Shown here: in pieces, positions 37,629 through 47,260 of the stretch
Position numbering within the stretch: the first letter of the stretch is position 1
How the letters are laid out: every line of letters begins with the position of its first letter
Assembly (NCBI GenBank): GCA_021773365.1
Contig: JAJFKF010000134.1
Coordinates: 1-48,104, forward strand
DNA length: 48,104 bases
Direction: 5' to 3'
Source of the DNA: Gammaproteobacteria bacterium
GTDB lineage: Bacteria; Pseudomonadota; Gammaproteobacteria; Steroidobacterales; Steroidobacteraceae
Program-made: the position numbers and the translations under genes
The notes under the pieces: model-generated
Databases searched by the model: none
What the model was told of the DNA's origin: nothing
Seen by the model: the letters and a program-made list of their open reading frames with translations, nothing else

Positions 37629-38870
37629 ATGCCCCCGACCCGCCGCCCCACCATACCCGTCCACATCGCCCGCATTCAGATCGGCGGCGGCGCGCCCGTG
37701 GTCGTGCAATCCATGACCAACACCGATACCGCCGATATCGAAGGTACCGTCAGGCAGGTCAAATCCCTGGCCCGCGCCGGCTCCGAGCTGGTGCGCGTCA
37801 CTGTCAACACGGCCGAAGCCGCCGCCGCCGTTGCTCCTATCCGCGACCGGCTGGCGCAAATGGGCGTCGAAGTCCCGCTCGTAGGCGACTTTCACTTCAA
37901 CGGCCACAAGCTGCTGCGCGAGCACCCGGCCTGCGCGGAAGCGCTGGCCAAGTACCGCATCAACCCCGGCAATGTGGGACGTGGCAGCAAGCGCGACCCG
38001 CAGTTCGCCGAGATGATCGAGATCGCCTGCCGGCACGACAAACCGGTGCGTATCGGCGTGAACTGGGGCAGCCTCGACCAGGACCTGCTCACGCGCATGA
38101 TGGACGAGAACTCCAGGCAGGCCGAGCCGCTGGACGCCAACGATGTGCTGCGTGAGGCGCTGGTGGTCTCCGCCCTCGACAGCGCACAACGCGCCGAGGA
38201 GCTTGGCTTGGCGCACGAGCGCATCATCATCAGCGCCAAGGTCAGCGGCGTGCAGGATCTGATCGCCGTCTACCGCAACCTGGCCGCGCGTTGTGAATAT
38301 CCACTGCATCTTGGCCTCACCGAGGCCGGCATGGGCTCCAAGGGCATCGTCGCCTCCACCGCCGGCATGGCGGTGCTGCTGCAGGAAGGCATCGGCGACA
38401 CCATTCGCGTGTCGCTTACGCCCGAGCCCGACGGCGACCGCACGCAGGAAGTCATCGTCGCGCAGGAGATGCTGCAGACCATGGGACTGCGTGCTTTCAC
38501 CCCGATGGTCATCGCCTGTCCCGGCTGCGGACGCACCACCAGCACCTACTTCCAGCAGCTGGCGCAGAAGATTCAGACCCATATCCGCCAGCGCATGCCG
38601 GAGTGGCGTCGCCATCATCCCGGCGTGGAGGACATGACCGTGGCGGTGATGGGCTGCGTGGTCAATGGTCCCGGCGAGAGCAAACATGCCAGCATCGGCA
38701 TCAGCCTGCCCGGCACCGGCGAGCGGCCCGTGGCGCCGGTCTACATAGACGGCGAAAAGGGCCCCACGCTCAAGGGCGAGCACATCGCCGAGGAATTCCA
38801 GCAACTGGTGGAAGACTACATCGCGCGCAGGTACGCCCGACGACCCGCAGCACAGGAGAACACAGCATGA
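37629..38870 (+). CDS. ispG: 4-hydroxy-3-methylbut-2-enyl diphosphate synthase
   Basis: This 413-residue [4Fe-4S] enzyme of the MEP isoprenoid pathway converts the cyclic diphosphate MEcPP to HMBPP. The cluster ligands C297 and C300 (CPGCGRTTS), C343 and E350 (GCVVNGPGE) are present, and the TIM-barrel start SMTNTDTAD is typical. Length is normal for the proteobacterial form. Its stop overlaps the next start (ATGA). A TACAAT at 37598-37603 may be a -10 box, but no good -35 was found. Confidence 0.96.
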   Translation: MPPTRRPTIPVHIARIQIGGGAPVVVQSMTNTDTADIEGTVRQVKSLARAGSELVRVTVNTAEAAAAVAPIRDRLAQMGVEVPLVGDFHFNGHKLLREHPACAEALAKYRINPGNVGRGSKRDPQFAEMIEIACRHDKPVRIGVNWGSLDQDLLTRMMDENSRQAEPLDANDVLREALVVSALDSAQRAEELGLAHERIIISAKVSGVQDLIAVYRNLAARCEYPLHLGLTEAGMGSKGIVASTAGMAVLLQEGIGDTIRVSLTPEPDGDRTQEVIVAQEMLQTMGLRAFTPMVIACPGCGRTTSTYFQQLAQKIQTHIRQRMPEWRRHHPGVEDMTVAVMGCVVNGPGESKHASIGISLPGTGERPVAPVYIDGEKGPTLKGEHIAEEFQQLVEDYIARRYARRPAAQENTA

Positions 38871-39205
38871 GTGAAGTACTGGCAGACAGGAAATGCAAGG
38901 CCTGCGAAGGCGGCGTGCAGCCGCTGACCCGGGCTGAAGCAGCGCGCTATCAGGAAAAGCTGGCGGCCGACTGGACGCTGTCCACGGACGGCAAGTCCAT
39001 CCATCGTGCGTACAAGTTCAAGAACTTCTTCCGCACCATGGGCTTCGTCAATGCCGTGGCCTTCATCGCCAACGAGGAAGACCACCACCCCGACCTGGAA
39101 GTGGGCTACAACTACTGCAACGTCCGCTTCACCACCCACGCCGTCAAGGGCCTGTCGGAGAACGACTTTATCTGTGCAGCCAAGATCGACCGGTTGCAGC
39201 AGTAA
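38867..39205 (+). CDS. phhB: 4a-hydroxytetrahydrobiopterin dehydratase (PCD)
   Basis: This 112-residue pterin-4a-carbinolamine dehydratase has the family motif [13 protein letters not shown], with catalytic histidines, and [18 protein letters not shown]. It regenerates tetrahydrobiopterin for phenylalanine hydroxylase where that enzyme exists; no hydroxylase is in the window. An added N-terminal stretch includes CKACEGG, a Cys pair sometimes seen in this family. It is translationally coupled to ispG through an ATGA overlap. Confidence 0.93.
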   Translation: MSEVLADRKCKACEGGVQPLTRAEAARYQEKLAADWTLSTDGKSIHRAYKFKNFFRTMGFVNAVAFIANEEDHHPDLEVGYNYCNVRFTTHAVKGLSENDFICAAKIDRLQQ

Positions 39206-39221
39206 CTGACAGCCCGACCGG

Positions 39222-39251
39222 CTGACGCGGCGCCGATCGTGCGTTTATACT
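39222..39251 (+). promoter_or_regulatory. Likely sigma-70 promoter for the ABC exporter
   Basis: CTGACG (39222-39227), an 18-base spacer and TATACT (39246-39251) match the -35 and -10 boxes at four and five of six positions. It lies in the short gap between phhB and the ATPase gene, whose ATG is at 39284 with GGAGG at 39270-39274. Confidence 0.5.
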
Positions 39252-39283
39252 CCGGCGGCCCAAACGCCCGGAGGCCGCAGGAC

Positions 39284-40270
39284 ATGACCCCCGCCATCGA
39301 AATCACCGCCCTCGCCAAATCCTTCGGCGCCACCCGCGCCGTCAACGGAATTGATCTGACCATCGCACGCGGTTCGGTCTACGGCCTGCTCGGCCCCAAC
39401 GGGGCCGGTAAAACCACCACCATCCGCATGCTGGCCACCCTGCTGCGACCGGACGCCGGCACCGCCCGGGTGCTCGGCCACGACATCGTGCGTGAGGCTG
39501 GCGCGGTACGGGCAAAGGTCAGTCTCACCGGCCAGTTTGCCTCCATCGACGAAGACCTCACCGGACAGGAGAACCTGGTGCTGGTGGGCCGCCTGCTCGG
39601 TTTGTCGTGGCGGGACGCCCGCGTGCGGGCCACGGAGTTGCTGGGCGCCTTCGCGCTGACCGAGGCAGCCACGCGCCAGGTGCGCACCTTCTCCGGCGGC
39701 ATGCGCCGGCGCCTGGACATCGCGGCGAGTTTTGTCGTCACGCCCGAAGTGCTGTTCCTCGACGAACCGACCACCGGCCTGGACCCGCGCAGCCGCAACC
39801 AGGTGTGGGACATCGTGCGCGCCATCGCTGCCGAAGGCACCACCGTACTGCTGACCACCCAGTACCTGGAGGAAGCCGACCGCCTGGCCGATCGCCTGGC
39901 GGTGATCGATCACGGCAGGCTCATCGCCGAAGGCACCAGCCGCGACCTGAAATCCTCGGTGGGCGCCAACACCCTGCACATCCAGCTGGTGACCACCGAG
40001 GATCAGTCGCGCGCTCGCGAGCAGCTGACCCGCGCACTCGACGCCGAGGTGCACAGTGGCGCCGATACCTGTTCATTGTCCGTGACCATCGCGGACGTGA
40101 AACGGGTGGCCGATGCGCTGGCCGCGCTATCGGCAGCGGGAATCGATATCGCCGAATTTTCCCTCGGCCAACCCAGCCTGGACGAGGTGTTCTTCGCGCT
40201 GACCGGCCACCCCGCGCAACCCACGGCCAGCCAGGACAGTCCAGCCGTGGCGCAGGAGACCGGCACATGA
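39284..40270 (+). CDS. DrrA-type ABC transporter ATPase
   Basis: This 328-residue ATPase has Walker [10 protein letters not shown] at 37-45, the signature [10 protein letters not shown], Walker [14 protein letters not shown], and a C-terminal domain of the daunorubicin-resistance (DrrA) subfamily. It would drive export of a lipid, antibiotic or polysaccharide-linked compound with the permease encoded next, which it overlaps by 4 bases (ATGA). The substrate cannot be told from sequence. The ATG at 39284 is preferred to an in-frame one at 39239 because of the GGAGG site. Confidence 0.92.
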   Translation: MTPAIEITALAKSFGATRAVNGIDLTIARGSVYGLLGPNGAGKTTTIRMLATLLRPDAGTARVLGHDIVREAGAVRAKVSLTGQFASIDEDLTGQENLVLVGRLLGLSWRDARVRATELLGAFALTEAATRQVRTFSGGMRRRLDIAASFVVTPEVLFLDEPTTGLDPRSRNQVWDIVRAIAAEGTTVLLTTQYLEEADRLADRLAVIDHGRLIAEGTSRDLKSSVGANTLHIQLVTTEDQSRAREQLTRALDAEVHSGADTCSLSVTIADVKRVADALAALSAAGIDIAEFSLGQPSLDEVFFALTGHPAQPTASQDSPAVAQETGT

Positions 40271-41106
40271 GCACAGACACGTTATCTTCCACCACCGTTT
40301 CCCCAGGAAAGCTGCATGCCGTGCTGTCACGCACGCCGCGCCCGGCCGTGGCCAGTGGCCTCGCGGCCACCATCACACTGGGCTGGCGCGCACTGCTGAA
40401 GATCAAGCACGTACCGTTTCAGCTGTTCGACGTGACGGCCTTTCCGCTGATGATGACGTTGATGTTCACCTTCCTGTTCGGCGGCGCGCTGGCTGGCTCA
40501 CCGCGTGAGTACATCCAATTTCTGCTGCCGGGCATCCTGGTGCAGGCCATCGTGTTCATCACCGTCTACACCGGCGTGGGCCTGAACACCGACATCACCA
40601 AGGGCCTGTACGACCGCTTTCGTTCGCTGCCCATCTGGCAGCCGGCACCGATCTTCGGCGCACTGCTCGGTGATGTACTGCGCTACGGCCTGGCCGCGCT
40701 CATGGTCATCACGCTCGGCCTCATCCTGGGCTTCCGCCCCGAAGGCGGCGTACCCGGCGTATTGCTCGGCACGGCACTGGTGCTGGTGTTCGCCTTCAGC
40801 CTCTCGTGGATCTGGATCATTGTCGGGATGCTGGTGAAGACTCCGGAATCGGTCATGACCACCAGCTTCCTGTTCCTGTTTCCGCTTACCTTCGCCAGCA
40901 ACATCTTTGTCGATCCCGCCACCATGCCCGGCTGGCTGCAGACGGTGGTGAGTTTCAATCCCGTCACGCACCTGGCCACCGCCGCGCGCGGGCTGATGCA
41001 TGGGCAGCAGGTGCTGGCGAGCATCGCCTGGGTGCTGATCGCCAGCGCGATAGTGACGGCGATTTTCGCACCCATTGCGCTGCGGATGTACTACAAGGAG
41101 CGTTGA
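40267..41106 (+). CDS. DrrB-type ABC-2 transporter permease
   Basis: This 279-residue permease has six hydrophobic helices, typical of ABC-2 exporters, with the cytosolic loop [12 protein letters not shown] and the late motif [14 protein letters not shown] shared by DrrB members. It pairs with the ATPase encoded before it. After its end comes palindromic element 2. Confidence 0.92.
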   Translation: MSTDTLSSTTVSPGKLHAVLSRTPRPAVASGLAATITLGWRALLKIKHVPFQLFDVTAFPLMMTLMFTFLFGGALAGSPREYIQFLLPGILVQAIVFITVYTGVGLNTDITKGLYDRFRSLPIWQPAPIFGALLGDVLRYGLAALMVITLGLILGFRPEGGVPGVLLGTALVLVFAFSLSWIWIIVGMLVKTPESVMTTSFLFLFPLTFASNIFVDPATMPGWLQTVVSFNPVTHLATAARGLMHGQQVLASIAWVLIASAIVTAIFAPIALRMYYKER

Positions 41107-41124
41107 ACGCCGGGCATCGGGGCC

Positions 41125-41278
41125 GGGGAGTAGATGCAGGGGAGAGTTATCCACAATTCCCAGGAAACCGGCTGTTCCCTGATACTCAAGGCATCTGCAG
41201 CTATTTGAAGATTGAGTTCTGAGAAGGGCAGTGGCCTGACAGGGAATTGTGGATAACTCTCCCCTGCATCCACTCCCC
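41125..41278. repeat. Palindromic element 2 with two DnaA boxes
   Basis: Arms 41125-41161 and 41242-41278 are inverted copies identical at 36 of 37 positions, separated by 80 bases that include a small inner palindrome. Each arm contains a perfect DnaA box TTATCCACA: 41147-41155 on the plus strand and 41248-41256 on the minus strand. It fills most of the gap between the convergent permease and peroxidase genes (41107-41374) and may serve as a two-way terminator. Nothing else is seen in that gap. Confidence 0.95.
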
Positions 41279-41374
41279 CTTACTAATCCTGCCCTGGTGA
41301 AAGTGCGCCTGCTGCGCCCGCCTCGTCCGGGCAACCTGCCGGGCACTGACTCAACACCGTGTGGGAATTGCGAA

Positions 41375-44300
41375 CTACGGTGCCGGGCAGGCCGCCTGCC
41401 CAAGCCGCTGATCCAGTACCACAAACCGATTGGCCGGCACATTCGTGCAAACCAGCTCGGCGCCTCCCGGCCACACCACGCGAATCCGGTCAATCATCGC
41501 CGCCTGCCCCAGACCGAAGTGCAGATCGGGCAGATTCTGGCTGTTGAAGTTACTGTTGGCCTCGCCCAGTCGCAGCTGCGTCTGCACGCCATGCCCGTTG
41601 CCCACATCGGCGGTCACGAACACCTTTGCCCCGATGGCATCGGTATTCGGCGGCGCGCCGACCAGACGCACGTTGATAAATCCGCGCCCCACCCCGCTGC
41701 CACTGCGGTTCTCGAAGAACTGCAGCCCCTGCGAATGATCGAACACGGTGATATCCAGATCGCCATCGCGATCGTAGTCGAGGCAGACCACACCACGACC
41801 CTCGGAGGGCGCATCAATTCCCCACGCCGTGGCGCGCTCGGAAAACGTGCCATTGCCATTATTGATGAACAGTCGCGACGACTTGCCCTGGAATTGCTCG
41901 CCGGTCACCTGTCTGTAATAGCCCTGCTGCACGAATGTGTCGTCATCAGTGACCACTGTATCCGGAATATATCCGAAGCCGTTGACGTGGAAGATGTCGA
42001 CGAAACCATCGTTGTCGAAATCGCCGGCGCAGGCACCCCACCCCCAGTAACCATGGCGCACACCGGCCTGCTCGGTGATATCCGTGAAGGCGATGCGACC
42101 AGCGGTACTGGCGCTGCGATACAACCGATTGCCGCTGACACCCCAGTTGCCCGCCGGCACCCCGGTGGGATCGAACACAGAGGTGACAAACCACTCGAGG
42201 TTGCCGTCATTGTCGATATCCAGCAGCGCGCTGCCCATGCCATTCTGGTCGGTGATTGCGGACCGGTCGGTCTGGTTGTCGAAGTACCAGCCGCCCTGCC
42301 CGTCATCGACGTTGCGCAGCGTGGCGCTGGTCTGGAAATCAGAGACCACTGCCAGATCAAGCCGGCCATCGCCAGTGAAATCGGCAAACGAGGGTGTGAA
42401 GTTGAAACTCTGATCGACGAACGCCGAGGAAGTCCGGCCCGGCCCATCCCAGGGTCGCAGCTCGGCGCCATCGTTCTTCCACAGTGCCGGCGAGGTGCCG
42501 CTGGTGCCGGTGCCGCCGGACCAATGCGCCAGAAACAAGTACGGATAGCCGCTGCCATCCAGGGGGGCGAACGACATCCCGAAGGTGGGTCGCACCATCG
42601 GCAGCGCTCCGACCTTGGCGTATTGCCCGGCGCCATCCTGCCCGTACACCGGTACTTCTCCCGGCTTGATGTTGCCGAACAGCAGCTCGCGCCGGTAGTC
42701 ACCGTTGAGATCGACTATGGCCGCGCCGCTGAACTCCCGCTCCGCATCGCCCGCCAGCATTGCGACATCCTCGAAGCCCATGCCCTGCGCATTGCGGTAG
42801 AAACGCATACCCGAGCTGGCGCCTCCCGTGAAAATCAGGTCCGGCCAGCAGTCCGCATCAAGGTAGGCACCAGAAACGCCGCCGCCGATCATGGCAATCT
42901 CCAGCGTGGACTGATGCTGACTGAACCAGGTCTCGGCGCTGTAACCATGGTCGTGAGTCAGCCCGAAGGACTCCTCCTCTCTTCGTGTGAACACGCTCTG
43001 CCCGGTATTGTTGTGAGTTGCAAGCCGGTTGGTGCATGACTGCACATCGGCGAAAACAGGGCGCGCGGGCGTGGCCGGGAAGGACAGCGGCAGCTGCTGC
43101 GGATAGTCGCCTGGACGATCCGTATCCACATCCGTTGGATTGCCCTGCGACTGATCGCGGATCACGGTGTGCCCATCGGGATCATCGACGGCCTGTGGCG
43201 TCCACTGACCGATACACGATGGTTCGGCCACGCAGTCGTCGGTGAGCGCATTCAAGAATGCAACGAGCTGGCGTACTTCGGTGGCAGACAGCACGCGAAC
43301 CGGCAGCGAGGCTTCGGCCGTATCGAAACTGGGAAGGGCAATGGCGGCGCGCGTGTGGCCCTCGGCATATGGGTAAGAGACCCCACCGCCGCTGAACTGT
43401 TGCAGCTGCGCGAGGGAAAAATCGAAGTTATCAACCGCGCGGCGTGGATCGGCATGGTACTGAAGCAGCTCCTCCAGCGTCTGGAAGGTACCTGCATGCC
43501 CGTATGGCGCGGTGCGCGCCACATTAAGGAGAATCGGCGTGCGGAAGGTGCCTATATCCTCCTCCACACGGGTGACGCCCCAGCGTCCCGGATCGGTATG
43601 GTCGGCACGCCCAAAGCCACGGCCAATCTGTGGAAAGCCAGCATTGTGGAAGGCCTCGTCGGTGAAGCGGTCTCCGGCATGACAGCCAGCACAGCCCAGG
43701 CCGCCGTCCGCCTTTGCCTTCAGGAACAGGCGCGCACCCTGCTTGGCATCTTCGGAAATGGCAGTGAGAGTTCCCTCCAGGTACTCGCGCCACGGCGTCT
43801 CAACAAAGATCTGCGCGTCAACAAAGGCAGCCAGTGCCCGCTGCACGTTCAGTATGGTGATGACCTCATTGGCCGCTGCCTGAGGCTGCCCGAAGCCGGC
43901 CCTGAAAAGCGCCAGCCAGTTCGCCGGACCATCAGCCTTCGGGTTGTACTGCGTATCAACTTCACCGCGCAGCCGCTGCACGAGGTGCTGACGATAGGCC
44001 GCCGGCGTGGAGTAACCAGTGTACGCAAAGCCCCGCATCTCATTGTCATTGACGATGGGACCCTTCACCGCAAACTGCTGCAGCCCCTCAAGCGCGTTCA
44101 GATCATTCGTCAGGCCCGACTCCGGCGTGCGGATGCGCTGGCCGTGACCGCCCGCGACTGTTTCTTCGTCGAGCACGAATACCCGCCCGTCGTGCATCAG
44201 GCTGCGGTCGAACAGTGCCGCGTTGAAAGTGGTGATGCTGTTGCGATGCATGTTGGGACCACCATCGGCGCTGGGGTCGAGATCCCGCGCCGCATCGACT

Positions 44301-44743
44301 TCACGTCCAGGTCCGATAACGGCTGCGTTCTTCGGCACCACTCCCACCGGAAGGGACAGGCCATCGCTGCCGGCGAAGTCGGTGTGATGGCAGGTACCAC
44401 AGGAAACGTCGTAACCGGCCGCGAGCGTCTGCGAGAAGAACAGCATCTGCCCAAGCTTGACCAGCGGGTCGTCGGCCGGCCGCTTCCGTGCCAGGCCACG
44501 AGAAACAGCTGGATCGCCGGTGAGGTCGAGATCGACGCGAGCCAGCGTGCGCAGCTCCGTATCAAGCGCCGATGGCTGTGCCGGAGGCGCGGGAGGTGTA
44601 CCTCCACTGCCGCCGCCGCTGCCGCTGCCGCAGGCGGCAAGAGTCAGCAGCGACGCAAGCACCATGCCGCGCCACGGACGTGGCCCGGCAGCGCACAGGC
44701 ATGCTTCCGGCAAAGCCGGCAGCGGCTCATCAGGCCTGCTCAT
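41375..44743 (-). CDS. Di-heme peroxidase (MauG/CcpA-like) fused to CRTAC1-type repeats
   Basis: This 1122-residue lipoprotein (lipobox LAAC, Cys38; Gly/Ser and Pro linker) has an N-terminal di-heme cytochrome c peroxidase-like region (about 60-560). Two heme motifs are visible, CGTCH at 115-119 and CAGCH at 351-355, separated by about 235 residues as in MauG/CcpA. The C-terminal half (about 640-1120) has FG-GAP/VCBS repeats with calcium-binding-like DxNxDG strings (DIDNDGN, DFDNDGF, DYDRDGD) and ends in an ASPIC/UnbV domain. It is probably extracytoplasmic. The ATG at 44743 is chosen for a GGAGGGG ribosome binding site 8 bases upstream and the signal peptide. Function is unknown; redox modification of a bound partner is one guess. 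Confidence 0.88.
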   Translation of the reverse strand: MSRPDEPLPALPEACLCAAGPRPWRGMVLASLLTLAACGSGSGGGSGGTPPAPPAQPSALDTELRTLARVDLDLTGDPAVSRGLARKRPADDPLVKLGQMLFFSQTLAAGYDVSCGTCHHTDFAGSDGLSLPVGVVPKNAAVIGPGREVDAARDLDPSADGGPNMHRNSITTFNAALFDRSLMHDGRVFVLDEETVAGGHGQRIRTPESGLTNDLNALEGLQQFAVKGPIVNDNEMRGFAYTGYSTPAAYRQHLVQRLRGEVDTQYNPKADGPANWLALFRAGFGQPQAAANEVITILNVQRALAAFVDAQIFVETPWREYLEGTLTAISEDAKQGARLFLKAKADGGLGCAGCHAGDRFTDEAFHNAGFPQIGRGFGRADHTDPGRWGVTRVEEDIGTFRTPILLNVARTAPYGHAGTFQTLEELLQYHADPRRAVDNFDFSLAQLQQFSGGGVSYPYAEGHTRAAIALPSFDTAEASLPVRVLSATEVRQLVAFLNALTDDCVAEPSCIGQWTPQAVDDPDGHTVIRDQSQGNPTDVDTDRPGDYPQQLPLSFPATPARPVFADVQSCTNRLATHNNTGQSVFTRREEESFGLTHDHGYSAETWFSQHQSTLEIAMIGGGVSGAYLDADCWPDLIFTGGASSGMRFYRNAQGMGFEDVAMLAGDAEREFSGAAIVDLNGDYRRELLFGNIKPGEVPVYGQDGAGQYAKVGALPMVRPTFGMSFAPLDGSGYPYLFLAHWSGGTGTSGTSPALWKNDGAELRPWDGPGRTSSAFVDQSFNFTPSFADFTGDGRLDLAVVSDFQTSATLRNVDDGQGGWYFDNQTDRSAITDQNGMGSALLDIDNDGNLEWFVTSVFDPTGVPAGNWGVSGNRLYRSASTAGRIAFTDITEQAGVRHGYWGWGACAGDFDNDGFVDIFHVNGFGYIPDTVVTDDDTFVQQGYYRQVTGEQFQGKSSRLFINNGNGTFSERATAWGIDAPSEGRGVVCLDYDRDGDLDITVFDHSQGLQFFENRSGSGVGRGFINVRLVGAPPNTDAIGAKVFVTADVGNGHGVQTQLRLGEANSNFNSQNLPDLHFGLGQAAMIDRIRVVWPGGAELVCTNVPANRFVVLDQRLGQAACPAP

Positions 44744-45032
44744 GCCACGCGCCCCTCCACACATGTCGCCGTCCGCCAACCCTACCCCGCGTGAACATAA
44801 TCCGCCATCACTGCGGTCCCCCAAGCATAAGACGGGCGGCACGTCACATCCGGAACGGAGAAAAGCCGCTTTCCGACAGAAAGCGCGCGGTTCCTGCACC
44901 ACTTTCAGCCGATGACGCGTTCGGGATTCAGCAATCTCCTCACCCGTGCTCAGTCCCCGGCTTGCGACACTGCTGACACGCCGCGATATCGACCAGCCAC
45001 CCGGCCGGCCGACCGGCGGGCGGGAGGGACCG

Positions 45033-46169
45033 GTGAAAGTCCAGCAGAAAGTCAGGAAAAACGGCGAGTGGGATGTGCACGGGCCCGACGAGGCGGCCGG
45101 GGCGCAGCTGGTACTCGTCTTCGGCAGCGAGCGTTCATTGCGCGAGCCAGCGACCTGGTCGCGGCTGCAGGCATTCTATCCGTATGCGCGTATTGTCGGC
45201 TGCTCCAGCGCCGGAGAGATCGCCGGCGTCCGGGTGCTGGACGACTCGGTCACCGCCACCGCCATTACCTTCGACAACAGCCACGCCACCATCGCTGGCG
45301 TACAACTCACAGAAGCCGCCGACGGGGAAGCGCTGGGTTCGCTCCTGGCCTCACGTTTGCCGGCGCAAGACCTGGTACATGTGCTGGTGCTGTCCGAAGG
45401 ACTGAACGTCAACGGCAGCGCGCTGGTGTGCGGTCTGGCAGCCGGCCTGCCCGCGGGTGTGGCCATCACCGGCGGCCTTGCGGGCGATGACGTGAGATTC
45501 GAGCGCACCGCAGTGTGTATCGACGGTCCGGCCACCACCGCACAGATTGCCGCCATCGGTCTGTACGGTCCACAACTACGAATCGGCCATGGCTCCCTCG
45601 GCGGCTGGGATTCATTCGGTCCCGAACGCCAGATCACCCGCGCGCGGGGCAACGTGCTGTACGAGCTGGATGGAGAGTCGGCGCTCGACCTGTACAAGCG
45701 CTACCTCGGCGATGATGCCGCCGGCCTGCCCGCAGCGGGCCTGAACTTCCCTCTGGCCATCCGCGCAGCCAATCCTGATTCCACGCCCGTTGTACGCACC
45801 ATCCTGGCCGTGGACGAGCAGGCCCGCTCGATGACCTTCGCCGGCGACGTGCCGACCGGCTGGCGTGCGCGACTGATGCAAGCGACTTTTGAGCGCCTGC
45901 TGGACGGCGCCACCGGCGCAGCGCGCGCCAGCCGGCCGCATCCCGACTGCGACAAAACGGATCTTGCCATTCTCATCAGCTGCGTCGGACGCAAGCTCGT
46001 GCTCAAACAACGTGTTGAAGAGGAAATCGAGGCGGTACGCGAAGTACTGGGCAAAAACACCGCGCTCACGGGATTCTATTCGTACGGAGAAATCGCCCCG
46101 CTCGCACCCGCCACGCGCAGCGAACTGCACAACCAGACCATGACCATCACCACAATATCGGAGTGTTGA
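45033..46169 (+). CDS. FIST-domain sensory protein
   Basis: This protein of about 378 residues consists of FIST_N (about 1-215, with GCSSAGEI) and FIST_C (about 220-370, with FYSYGEIAP), domains thought to bind small ligands such as amino acids in signalling. No transmembrane segment is visible, so it is probably cytosolic. GTG at 45033 is preferred because GGGAGGG lies just upstream; an ATG at 44946 would add 29 poorly conserved residues. A histidine kinase gene begins one base after its stop, so the pair most likely forms a sensor and kinase. Confidence 0.9.
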   Translation: MKVQQKVRKNGEWDVHGPDEAAGAQLVLVFGSERSLREPATWSRLQAFYPYARIVGCSSAGEIAGVRVLDDSVTATAITFDNSHATIAGVQLTEAADGEALGSLLASRLPAQDLVHVLVLSEGLNVNGSALVCGLAAGLPAGVAITGGLAGDDVRFERTAVCIDGPATTAQIAAIGLYGPQLRIGHGSLGGWDSFGPERQITRARGNVLYELDGESALDLYKRYLGDDAAGLPAAGLNFPLAIRAANPDSTPVVRTILAVDEQARSMTFAGDVPTGWRARLMQATFERLLDGATGAARASRPHPDCDKTDLAILISCVGRKLVLKQRVEEEIEAVREVLGKNTALTGFYSYGEIAPLAPATRSELHNQTMTITTISEC

Positions 46170-46170
46170 C

Positions 46171-47226
46171 ATGCATCCCCTGCTCGAGCGCCAGTTGCGC
46201 AACGCCTTTCCACACATCCAGGTCGACGATGAGTTCGCCGGATTCCTGCGCGCGGTCGATGCCGCCTATGTAGCGGCGGACGAGGACCGCGCCCAACTGG
46301 AGCGCTCGCTGCACCTGACCTCCGGGGAACTGTTCGAGCGCAATCGCCGCCTGGAGGACGAACTGCGCGAGCGCAAGCGTCTGGAACTGGAATTGCACCT
46401 GGCCGAGAAACTGCGCGCGGTGGGCCAGCTTGCCGCCGGCATCGCCCACGAAATCAACACCCCGGTACAGTTCATCAGCGACAGCCTGCAGTTCCTGCAG
46501 GCTGCCTTTACCGACCTGTCTGTCCTGCTGAGCGCCCGCGAGCAGGCCATGGATTCAACGATAGATGCAGCACTGAAGGCGAAGCTTGCCAGCCAGAATG
46601 CCCAGATCGACCTGCCCTTCCTGCGCGAGGAAGTGCCCGCAGCGCTGCAGCGCTGCCAGGACGGCACCCGCCGTGTCGCGGACATCGTGCGCGCACTGAA
46701 GGAACTGTCCCATCCCGGCAGCAGTGAGCAGCAGCCCGCCGACATCAACAAAGCCGTCAGGAATGCCCTGATCGTGGCGAGCAACGAGATCAAGTACGTG
46801 GCCGACGTTGAACTGCAGCTGCAGGACTGCCGCGAGATACCCTGCAATGCCAGCGAGATTCAGCAGGTACTGCTGAATCTCATCGTCAACGCCAGCCATG
46901 CCATTGCCGCCTGCAAGGACCGCCAGGGCGGCAAAGGCCTGATCAGCATTGGCACCCGCGAGAGTGGCGATGAACTGATCATCACGGTAGCCGACAACGG
47001 CACCGGTATCGCCGATAGCGCACGTGAGCGCATTTTTGAACCGTTCTTCACCACCAAGCCCGTAGGCAAGGGCACCGGCCAGGGCCTGCCCATCGCCCAC
47101 TCACTGATTGTGGAACGTCATGGCGGGCTGCTGAGCTTCGAGTCCACGCCCGGCAAGGGAACGACCTTCAGCATCCGCCTGCCGCTGGCCGGTCGTGAGG
47201 CGGGCCGGCTGGCCGCAGCAGCCTAG
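46171..47226 (+). CDS. Cytosolic histidine kinase paired with FIST protein
   Basis: This 351-residue kinase has an N-terminal coiled coil (about 35-80), a HisKA domain with H93 in [12 protein letters not shown], and a HATPase domain (about 215-340) with N box [16 protein letters not shown] and [11 protein letters not shown]. There is no transmembrane or sensory domain, so the FIST protein encoded immediately upstream probably supplies ligand sensing. No response regulator is adjacent in the window. It converges on the TonB receptor gene with a 34-base gap that shows no clear terminator. Confidence 0.9.
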   Translation: MHPLLERQLRNAFPHIQVDDEFAGFLRAVDAAYVAADEDRAQLERSLHLTSGELFERNRRLEDELRERKRLELELHLAEKLRAVGQLAAGIAHEINTPVQFISDSLQFLQAAFTDLSVLLSAREQAMDSTIDAALKAKLASQNAQIDLPFLREEVPAALQRCQDGTRRVADIVRALKELSHPGSSEQQPADINKAVRNALIVASNEIKYVADVELQLQDCREIPCNASEIQQVLLNLIVNASHAIAACKDRQGGKGLISIGTRESGDELIITVADNGTGIADSARERIFEPFFTTKPVGKGTGQGLPIAHSLIVERHGGLLSFESTPGKGTTFSIRLPLAGREAGRLAAAA

Positions 47227-47260
47227 CGCCACCGGGCTGCCGGCATTCCCGTATCGGACA

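Noticed and set aside
41389-41405. Palindrome GGGCAGG-CCG-CCTGCCC as a terminator
   Set aside because: It lies inside the 3' coding end of the peroxidase fusion, upstream of the stop codon, so it is more likely a coding coincidence.
41249-43039. Long plus-strand open frame opposite the peroxidase fusion
   Set aside because: It mirrors the minus-strand gene, lacks recognisable domains, and is expected in GC-rich DNA. The same holds for 43169-44794, 22033-23235, 13547-14917 and 33449-35038.
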